Assembly (NCBI RefSeq): GCF_013283875.1
Contig: NZ_CP054139.1
Span: 1,984,001-2,048,000 of the forward strand
Reading direction: 5' to 3'
Length of the DNA stretch: 64,000 bases
DNA from: Mucilaginibacter mali
GTDB lineage: Bacteria > Bacteroidota > Bacteroidia > Sphingobacteriales > Sphingobacteriaceae
The notes beneath the pieces were generated by a model that saw only the letters and a program-made list of their open reading frames with translations, ran no database searches and was not told the origin of the DNA. Position numbers and translations under genes: made by a program. This document shows, piece by piece, positions 57,693 to 64,000 of this stretch; position 1 is the stretch's first letter; each line of letters begins with the position of its first letter.

Positions 57693-60180
57693 CGCTACCA
57701 GGAGTCTCTTTATTGCTACTACTTGCCCCCGGCACTCCATCCGGGAAGCGCACATTCACATCCTGGCACGATGAGGGCAACTCAACTCCATTCTCACCCA
57801 ATACCGTATAAATATCGGCCAGCACCCGGCTTTTCAACTCGCTGGTATTGTTAATATCATCGGCCCAGAAGAATAGTTTAAAATCTACCGAATGCTCACT
57901 TACAGCATTAAGGTAAACGGATGGCGCGGGCGTGGTCATGATATCATCGCGGTTGGTAAGCGTGGCTTTCAGCAGGTCTTTCACTTTGTTTATATCTACA
58001 CCGTAGGCGGCGGCTACAGCCAGATCAATCCGGCGGTTGCTGTTGCTTAATGTCCAGTTTACAACGTGCTGCGATATCAGATCGCCGTTAGGGATGATTA
58101 CTTCCGAACCGTCGCTGGTCAGTAGCTTGCTCGACCGGATACCGATCTCCTTCATGGTACCCGACTGACCGCCCACTTCAATAATATCGCCTATCTGTAT
58201 CGGTTTTTCAAAGGCAAGGATCAAACCCGACACCAGGTTGTTTACGATGGTTTGCAAGCCAAAACCAATACCGATACCAAAGGCGCTGATGATGATAGTT
58301 AATTTTTCTAAAGGGAAGCCTGAAGCTGCAACCGCCAGCAGGAAGCCAGCCGAAAATACCGCCAGCCGGATAACCAGCGCCGATGTGCGGTTCTTCTTTT
58401 TCAACACCGAAAGGTCGGTTACTCTGCGGGCAGATACATCATAAAAATAACTGATGATGCGCGAGGTGACCGACGATAACCAGATCACAGCGATAAAGAT
58501 AACAAAGCCGCCAAAGGTAAACGATGCCCCGTTTACCGTACGCGATTGGTTAAGCAGATCGCTGATGTTATCGCTTGCCCAATCGTCGATATTCAGGTTT
58601 TGGCAAAGGGTGAAAAGCCATAGCAAGCCGGCGATGGTGGCCAGTACTGATGTGAATTTCTTTTGCACCAGATCAAAATCCATCCAGTTGATGATACTGT
58701 TTGAATCTTTGCGGGTTTGGAAACTAAGGTACAGGCATTGCAGCACAATTTGTATCACCAGGTAAAAAATAACCAGCTGCCATAGGTTAAATACGGCAGT
58801 TACGCCAACTATTTTGGCCAGGCTGAACCGCCCGCTTACATTTAGCAGGAACGAAAGGATATGCATCCCTACAAATATCCTTAGCACCAAACCGGTATAA
58901 GGTAGGTGCCCATCAGGCAGGCTTTTCAGTTTTTTAAGGAATGATAAGCCCAGGCCAATGCATACCATGCTAAGTAGCAGGATAACGTACCTGTCGATGT
59001 TTGATATTTGGATAAACAAATTGCTGAAGCCATACACAAGCGTGATCCAAAACAGGGGTGAGAGGAAGCCAAATGTTTGTGGATGGCGCTTCCAAACCAG
59101 GAACAGCGAAATAATAATGGCTACCAGAAAAATACTCTCCAGGCAAACCACCGGTGGCTGATTGTAAAAGTAGGGCACAATGGCCGTGGCTACCAGCAGC
59201 GATGCTATTACCGGTTGATTTTGGATAAAATATGCCCGCTCGAACACCAGTTTAGGGTTCTCGCTATTGCGGATAGTTTTTTGGCGGCTAAATATTACCC
59301 AGCCTAAAACCAGCGCGAAGAACAAAATGCCCGCCATGTTGGTCAGTTGCTCGTTCTTGTTGAAATAGCTGAACAGGATGCGGTTTAGTTTTACGGTACT
59401 GTTAAAAGCTTCTTTAAAATCGGCAGTTTGCAGGCCGGTATTCCAGATATAGTCCGATTCACCATCGATGGCTTTCATTGCAAAACGCCTGATCTTGGCG
59501 TCTATCTGGTCGGTTTGATCAAGGATCCGGTTGTAAGCTACCGCAATTTTATCCTGCAGCAAGTTAACCTGCAACAAGCTTTTGCGGTTCACCGAATCGG
59601 TTCTGCGCCAAAGCGAACGGATGGATTTAACTTGTTTGAAATAGGTGTGGCGCAGTAAGCTATCGTTTGGAACATTACGCAAGGATGTATCTTTAAAAAA
59701 CCGGATCAGATCCTTTTGATTTTGCACCAACCGGGCATTGATATCCTCCAGGTCCGATTGCCAGCCCTCCAGTTTGGTTTGTGTACGGTCTAAATTATCG
59801 CGCAGCACAAAAAGGTAACGCAGGGTACTCGATTTGTGGGTCTTTGCCAGGCTGTCCATACGGTTAAGCCTCCTGGTTACTGATGGGATCTGCCCGCTGA
59901 TATCGGCGGTATCCAGTCCGTCGGAAAGATTATTATTGATCTGGTTAAAGGTAATAGTGTATTGTTCGATACGTTGCAGCAGGCCGTTGATGGATGTATC
60001 CGACTGATTGAGCGCCCGCATCATTTCATCGCGGGAACGCATCGACCGCCTTTCGCGTTCGCGTTTGGATGTCGGTGTTTTTTTAGCGCTATCCGTTTTA
60101 GCGTTATTTTGCGCCCGGGCCATTGGGCCGGCGATCACTAAGAACAGGATGGAAAGCAGGTAGATAAATGCTTTATACAT
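57664..60180 (-). CDS. MscS-family mechanosensitive channel with large N-terminal domain
   Basis: An 838-residue protein from the ATG at 60180; an ATG 8 codons earlier is less likely because it precedes a normal signal peptide (MYKAFIYLLSILFLVIAGPMARAQ). A long coiled-coil-rich periplasmic part (~30-260) is followed by about ten membrane helices. The conserved pore and beta domain are at FGIGIGFGLQTIVNNLVSGLILAFEKPIQIGDIIEVGGQSGTMKEIGIRSS. This layout is like MscK/YbdG-type channels that open under membrane tension. The last eight residues derive from a family B repeat. It is divergent from the thioredoxin-like gene. Confidence 0.9.
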   Translation of the reverse strand: MYKAFIYLLSILFLVIAGPMARAQNNAKTDSAKKTPTSKRERERRSMRSRDEMMRALNQSDTSINGLLQRIEQYTITFNQINNNLSDGLDTADISGQIPSVTRRLNRMDSLAKTHKSSTLRYLFVLRDNLDRTQTKLEGWQSDLEDINARLVQNQKDLIRFFKDTSLRNVPNDSLLRHTYFKQVKSIRSLWRRTDSVNRKSLLQVNLLQDKIAVAYNRILDQTDQIDAKIRRFAMKAIDGESDYIWNTGLQTADFKEAFNSTVKLNRILFSYFNKNEQLTNMAGILFFALVLGWVIFSRQKTIRNSENPKLVFERAYFIQNQPVIASLLVATAIVPYFYNQPPVVCLESIFLVAIIISLFLVWKRHPQTFGFLSPLFWITLVYGFSNLFIQISNIDRYVILLLSMVCIGLGLSFLKKLKSLPDGHLPYTGLVLRIFVGMHILSFLLNVSGRFSLAKIVGVTAVFNLWQLVIFYLVIQIVLQCLYLSFQTRKDSNSIINWMDFDLVQKKFTSVLATIAGLLWLFTLCQNLNIDDWASDNISDLLNQSRTVNGASFTFGGFVIFIAVIWLSSVTSRIISYFYDVSARRVTDLSVLKKKNRTSALVIRLAVFSAGFLLAVAASGFPLEKLTIIISAFGIGIGFGLQTIVNNLVSGLILAFEKPIQIGDIIEVGGQSGTMKEIGIRSSKLLTSDGSEVIIPNGDLISQHVVNWTLSNSNRRIDLAVAAAYGVDINKVKDLLKATLTNRDDIMTTPAPSVYLNAVSEHSVDFKLFFWADDINNTSELKSRVLADIYTVLGENGVELPSSCQDVNVRFPDGVPGASSSNKETPGSDLATKGTKK

Positions 60181-60273
60181 TGTATGTTTTTGGAGGCAGA
60201 TCATGGTTGATATTTGGGGTTAACGTAAAACTATGCAAAACGTTTTATAATTAATGTTAAGCTTTATAAGGTT

Positions 60274-60302
60274 TTTGTTACGCGTAACAAATTGTATATT
60301 TA
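60274..60302 (+). promoter_or_regulatory. Possible promoter with a perfect 16-bp palindrome
   Basis: TTGTTACGCGTAACAA (60275-60290) is a perfect palindrome. TTTG at 60274-60277 and TATATTTA at 60295-60302, 17 nt apart, could be the promoter of the thioredoxin-like gene (start 60321), so the palindrome would lie between the two elements. The gap is shared with the divergent MscS gene. Confidence 0.4.
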
Positions 60303-60320
60303 AGTATCTTATCTTTAGTT

Positions 60321-62606
60321 ATGAAACCTTACAAACTTATCGCCATACTGCTTTGCACAGCGTTCGCGTCAAATGCTCAAAAACTGAATATCCCGAAAGG
60401 GAAGACATTTGAAATAACTACCCGCAATAAAGATGTGGGTACTTTTAAGCGCGATGATATTTATACCTATTCATTTAAATCGTTAGGTAGAAACGGAGAG
60501 GGGAATAATGTATTGGAATGTAAAATTGCGCGCGTTATAATTTACGATAACCGTAGCGGCAAAGTTCAGCTAAATACCGATTCTATACGAAACACCAACC
60601 TCTATTCCACCGAGGCGCTTACCGCACTGGCCTTGTTAAATAAACCGTTTACCGTTACTATAAACCCTAAAGGTGAAGTTGTAGGTACAGCGGGTATGCA
60701 GGAAACGCTGCAACAGGCACTAACCCAATGGAATATTAATGCTGATGTTGCCAAAAATATTTTAAAACAGATGCCTGAGCAGATCTCTAAAAGAATAGAC
60801 GACCTGTTTTTTAAACCCGCGCAGGCGCAGCAAGCTAAACCGGTTTTAGGTAATGCCGATATGGCAAATCAATTTCGTATCACCAATATCAACGCTAACA
60901 CGTTGCGGGCTTATGCTTCTTCGGCTACAGATAATAGCAAGGTTACTCACGAGTATATTGTTGACAAGGAAACCGGCCTGGTAAAAAGCAGCACCAAAAC
61001 AGAAGATGCCCGTTTAACACCCAATGCTGAGATGGGCATCAGGGCAAATTCGGTTAGCAAAATAACCTTAACACAAGCTATGACGCAAGCATCGGCACAC
61101 CCCTTACCCGATACCGCGTGGATAAACATGGCCGCCAAACTAAGCTACTGGAGCGCCGCGTTTAAAAAAGGCACCTCGTCCGACTCGGCCAAGGTGTACC
61201 AGTTTATAAAAAATCCGGATAGCCGTTTTGCAAACGATAAATACTATTTAACCCGAAGGTTAGACCTGGTGCAGTCGGTAAGGAGTGATAGGAGTTACCT
61301 AACCTACGATAGCTTACTGCTGGAAACGCCCAATAAGTTTCTTGAGGGAAACCAGGTGCACCTGCATAATAAGTTACATACGGCTTTATCTAAGCAAGGC
61401 GCGCAGGCCGCTTACGAGCTAACCAAATACGCTTACAAAACCAACGCTTTTGATGAATGGGTTCAATATTCGTTCTCGCAATATTTCAGGGATAATAAGG
61501 ATAGCAAAACAGATGATGTATCGCAAAAACGTAATTACGATCTGCTGGCTTTGTTTAAAACCAATCCCGATCCGGTATATGTCCGCAAGATCCAGCCGCT
61601 TTATATGTGGGCTATGGCCAGGAAGCAAAAAAACAACATCCCGCTGATGCTGCAAACGGCAGAAGACTTTGAAAAGATGGGGGATAAGGACATGCAGGTA
61701 GGTAATGGCGGGCGCTACGCTTTATTGTTGTATCAAATGCTGGTTGCCGCCAAACAAACTGAAGCCGCGCAAAAGCTGATGGATGTAACCGTGCAAAAAC
61801 TGGAGCGATACACGGCCGATACAGCAAATGCAGATCGTTATGTGCATCAAAACCTATTGGCCGGCGCTTATTACATGCAATATTTAAACCGGGATACTGT
61901 AGCTGATCCGCAGGCCATGCAGCTTTTGGCTAAGGCCGCTAAATACTCGCCAAACTCGCGGGCCGAACGGGCTTATGGCAGTAATTACGACAGGTTCTTT
62001 TTAGGTACGAAGGACAGCTATCGCGATATCCTGATCAGTAAATTATTGGATGCAGGGAACGAAGCGGAAGCCCTGGCTATGTTTGCGCAACATATCAACG
62101 CGGCGCCCGAAAATATTAAGGAGATGCAGGATCTGTACGTAAAAAAATTTCCGGGCAGGGACTTTAAGCAGTTTTTTAAAGAGGGCATTATGAGCAAATG
62201 GGCAATGGCCCCGGCGTTTACTTTAAAGGGCATAGATGGCAAGGAACACGCGCTTACCGAATATAAAGACAGGTGGCTGATGCTTGATTTTTGGGGTACC
62301 TGGTGTGGCCCCTGCCGCGAAGAGATGCCTAAGGTTAATAAATTTAATGATGAAGTAGTGGCCGGTAAATATCAAAACGTCAGTTTTTTAAGCATTGCTT
62401 GTAACGATACGGAGAACAACGTGAAGATGTATCTGGACGAAACCAAGTTCGGGATGCCGGTTGCCATGTCGGACGGGGAGGTACAAAGCAACTACAAGGT
62501 GCCGGGCTACCCCTGCAAAATTATCATATCGCCCGAGGGACGAATGATAGCGGTTGATTTTGGTAAAGACTGGCTAAGCGTTATTAAAAACTTTAGCCAG
62601 TTATAA
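60321..62606 (+). CDS. Large protein with C-terminal thioredoxin-like (TlpA/ResA) domain
   Basis: A 761-residue protein with a short signal peptide ending SNAQ near residue 19. The last ~140 residues are a TlpA/AhpC-type thioredoxin domain, beginning APAFTLKGIDGKEHALTEYKDRWLMLDFWG; the redox motif W661-C-G-P-C665 is intact and the cis-Pro segment is KVPGYPC. The first ~600 residues are helical and beta-mixed, without a family I can name; the N-terminal part resembles DUF6263-like segments (YTYSFKSLGRNGEGNNVLECKIARVII). Probably a periplasmic thiol-disulfide protein in which the long N-terminal region binds a substrate. Confidence 0.8.
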   Translation: MKPYKLIAILLCTAFASNAQKLNIPKGKTFEITTRNKDVGTFKRDDIYTYSFKSLGRNGEGNNVLECKIARVIIYDNRSGKVQLNTDSIRNTNLYSTEALTALALLNKPFTVTINPKGEVVGTAGMQETLQQALTQWNINADVAKNILKQMPEQISKRIDDLFFKPAQAQQAKPVLGNADMANQFRITNINANTLRAYASSATDNSKVTHEYIVDKETGLVKSSTKTEDARLTPNAEMGIRANSVSKITLTQAMTQASAHPLPDTAWINMAAKLSYWSAAFKKGTSSDSAKVYQFIKNPDSRFANDKYYLTRRLDLVQSVRSDRSYLTYDSLLLETPNKFLEGNQVHLHNKLHTALSKQGAQAAYELTKYAYKTNAFDEWVQYSFSQYFRDNKDSKTDDVSQKRNYDLLALFKTNPDPVYVRKIQPLYMWAMARKQKNNIPLMLQTAEDFEKMGDKDMQVGNGGRYALLLYQMLVAAKQTEAAQKLMDVTVQKLERYTADTANADRYVHQNLLAGAYYMQYLNRDTVADPQAMQLLAKAAKYSPNSRAERAYGSNYDRFFLGTKDSYRDILISKLLDAGNEAEALAMFAQHINAAPENIKEMQDLYVKKFPGRDFKQFFKEGIMSKWAMAPAFTLKGIDGKEHALTEYKDRWLMLDFWGTWCGPCREEMPKVNKFNDEVVAGKYQNVSFLSIACNDTENNVKMYLDETKFGMPVAMSDGEVQSNYKVPGYPCKIIISPEGRMIAVDFGKDWLSVIKNFSQL

Positions 62607-62610
62607 CCGA

Positions 62611-63027
62611 TTAAACAGTTAAGCTTTCTATAGCCAGTCGATACGAATCCATCCCGAAGCCGGCGATAACGCCCTTGCAGTTTTTAGCCAGCATAGATAC
62701 ATGCCTGAATTCTTCGCGCTTATAAACGTTGGAAATATGCACTTCAACAACCGGCGTGTTAATACCCGCGATAGCATCAGCAATGGCAACCGAGGTATGG
62801 GTATAGGCGCCCGCGTTCATCACAATGCCGTCAAAGCTAAAGCCAACCTCGTGCAGTTTGTTGATCAGTTCGCCCTCTACGTTGCTTTGGTAATAATCGA
62901 TCTGATGCTGAGGGTAGCGCTGCTTCAGCCCGGCTAAATAGGTCTCGAAGCTACTGTCGCCGTAAATAGATTTTTCCCTAACGCCCAGCAGGTTTAAATT
63001 GGGGCCGTTTATAATTTGTATCTTCAT
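62611..63027 (-). CDS. aroQ: 3-dehydroquinate dehydratase, type II
   Basis: A 138-residue protein from the ATG at 63027; an ATG 4 codons earlier is less likely. MKIQIINGPNLNLLGVREKSIYG carries the catalytic Tyr22, with Arg17 nearby; NAGAYTHTSVAIADAI and EVHISNVYKREEFRHVS carry the remaining active-site residues, including His97. It converts 3-dehydroquinate to 3-dehydroshikimate in the shikimate pathway and forms a dodecamer. It is divergent from xerD with 26 bp between the starts. Confidence 0.95.
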   Translation of the reverse strand: MKIQIINGPNLNLLGVREKSIYGDSSFETYLAGLKQRYPQHQIDYYQSNVEGELINKLHEVGFSFDGIVMNAGAYTHTSVAIADAIAGINTPVVEVHISNVYKREEFRHVSMLAKNCKGVIAGFGMDSYRLAIESLTV

Positions 63028-63053
63028 CGCGTCAAACATAAAAAAAATATCAA

Positions 63054-63953
63054 TTGGACTGGCAACCCGCGATAAAAGGTTTTAGATCGTATTTGAAGTT
63101 AGAGCGGTCGCTGGCCGAAAATTCCATCCTGGCCTACGAAAGGGATATAGAAAAACTATATCAATTTTCTGATATACAATCGCCTAGGATAAAACCTGAA
63201 ACTGTTACTTTAACTGATTTAAGAAATTTTATGGTTTGGTTGGGTGAGTTGGGAATGATCCCCACCACCCAGGCCCGTATTGTATCGGGGGTGAAAACCT
63301 TTTACAAGTACCTGCTGATGCATGATGTTATCGACATCAATCCATCTGAATTATTGGAGGCCCCCAAGACCAGGCGCAAGTTGCCCGCGGTACTGACGAT
63401 AGCAGATATCGATATGCTAATAGCAGCGATAGACCTATCCAAACCCGAGGGGCCGCGCAATAAGGCCATACTGGAGGTATTGTTCAGTTGTGGCCTGCGC
63501 GTATCCGAACTGACCAACCTAAAGATCTCAAACCTGTTCCTCAATATCGATTTCATTAAAGTTACCGGCAAAGGGAGTAAGGAAAGGCTGATCCCTATTG
63601 GCAGCGAGGCCAAAAAAGCGCTCACTATTTGGCTGGATGAAGTGCGTGTGCATACGCATCCTAAAAAAGGCGAAGACGATTACGTGTTTTTAAACCGCAG
63701 GGGCGCCCATTTAACCCGGGAGATGGTATTTATTATCATTAGGCAATTGGTGGTCGCTACGGGCTTAAAAAAGGCCATTAGTCCGCATACATTCCGCCAC
63801 TCGTTCGCCACCTATTTAATTGAGGGTGGGGCCGACCTTCGCGCTGTACAGGAAATGCTGGGGCACGAGAGTATTACCACCACCGAAATCTACACGCATC
63901 TTGACCGGGAGTTTTTACGTAGTACGATCATTGAGTTTCATCCGAGGAGTTAA
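63054..63953 (+). CDS. xerD: Site-specific tyrosine recombinase XerD
   Basis: A 299-residue tyrosine recombinase, complete. The N-terminal SAM-like DNA-binding domain covers ~1-100, the catalytic domain ~105-299. All active-site residues are present: R149 (SCGLRVSEL), K173 (TGKGSKER), H245 and R248 (HTFRHSF), H271 (GHES) and Y280 (EIYTHLD). Length and the aroQ neighbour point to the housekeeping XerD that resolves chromosome dimers at dif with XerC, not to a phage integrase. Start is TTG at 63054; the next in-frame ATG would remove the DNA-binding domain. No dif site was recognised in the window. Confidence 0.92.
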   Translation: MDWQPAIKGFRSYLKLERSLAENSILAYERDIEKLYQFSDIQSPRIKPETVTLTDLRNFMVWLGELGMIPTTQARIVSGVKTFYKYLLMHDVIDINPSELLEAPKTRRKLPAVLTIADIDMLIAAIDLSKPEGPRNKAILEVLFSCGLRVSELTNLKISNLFLNIDFIKVTGKGSKERLIPIGSEAKKALTIWLDEVRVHTHPKKGEDDYVFLNRRGAHLTREMVFIIIRQLVVATGLKKAISPHTFRHSFATYLIEGGADLRAVQEMLGHESITTTEIYTHLDREFLRSTIIEFHPRS

Positions 63954-64000
63954 GTCATTGGTCATTGGGGAGATCTTAAATCTCTGCCTTTAGCATCCTG

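Noticed and set aside
63054..63953. Tyrosine recombinase as sign of an integrated element
   Set aside because: Length, motifs and the divergent aroQ neighbour fit the housekeeping XerD; no attachment site or phage gene is nearby.

Overview
The window looks like a chromosomal segment of a Bacteroidota species, most likely a Sphingobacteriaceae member of the Mucilaginibacter/Pedobacter kind. Evidence: a PorP/SprF protein next to a PKD protein with a gliding-motility (CHU_C) C-terminus, LytS/LytTR two-component genes, an ECF42 sigma factor with its YCII partner, A-rich start regions, promoter-like elements of the Bacteroidota TTTG / TAnnTTTG type, and many long imperfect palindromes between genes. 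No rRNA, tRNA, CRISPR array or transposase was recognised.

Layout. 1-17213 is a plant- or algal-glycan locus: a partial GDSL esterase and a GH43-like protein on the minus strand, then GH43 and GH51 arabinosidases, a GntR-type regulator, and a divergent L-rhamnose operon (rhaT, aldolase/dehydrogenase fusion, rhaM, rhaI, rhaB, a large DUF4450 glycosidase-like protein) followed by a sulfatase. Two copies of a 20-bp operator lie between the regulator and rhaT. 17659-24170 holds a GT39-type transferase, the ECF42/YCII pair and a polysaccharide-lyase pair (alginate-lyase fold plus beta-helix).

24246-31009 is the most unusual part: a compact minus-strand operon encoding a PqqD-like (RRE) protein, an ATP-grasp ligase, a fold-III PLP decarboxylase whose first residues resemble a RiPP leader (YxxPxI), a urea-transporter/M23-peptidase fusion, an outer-membrane barrel and a TPR protein. 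I know of no function for this set. It is followed by two tandem acyltransferase-3 paralogues and a LytTR regulator / LytS-type kinase pair. A sequence AATGTATCGRC occurs upstream of the PqqD operon (twice, exactly 21 bp apart), of both acyltransferases and of the kinase, which suggests one LytTR regulon.

36205-64000 is a mix: M28 peptidase, three DinB-fold proteins, a phytoene-desaturase-like oxidoreductase, a DUF2264 protein, a TetR regulator, OsmC, the PorP/PKD pair, an S9 peptidase, an SpmA-SpmB fusion, CorA, WbqC, an LpxL-like acyltransferase with a GT2 glycosyltransferase, an MscS-type channel, a thioredoxin-like protein, aroQ and xerD.

Dispersed palindromic repeats of at least six kinds sit in the gaps and sometimes supply the last codons or stop codons of the flanking genes. 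Starts were moved inward from the longest open frame for the GntR regulator, rhaM, the DUF4450 protein, the second acyltransferase, the TetR regulator, the LpxL-like protein, the MscS channel and aroQ.
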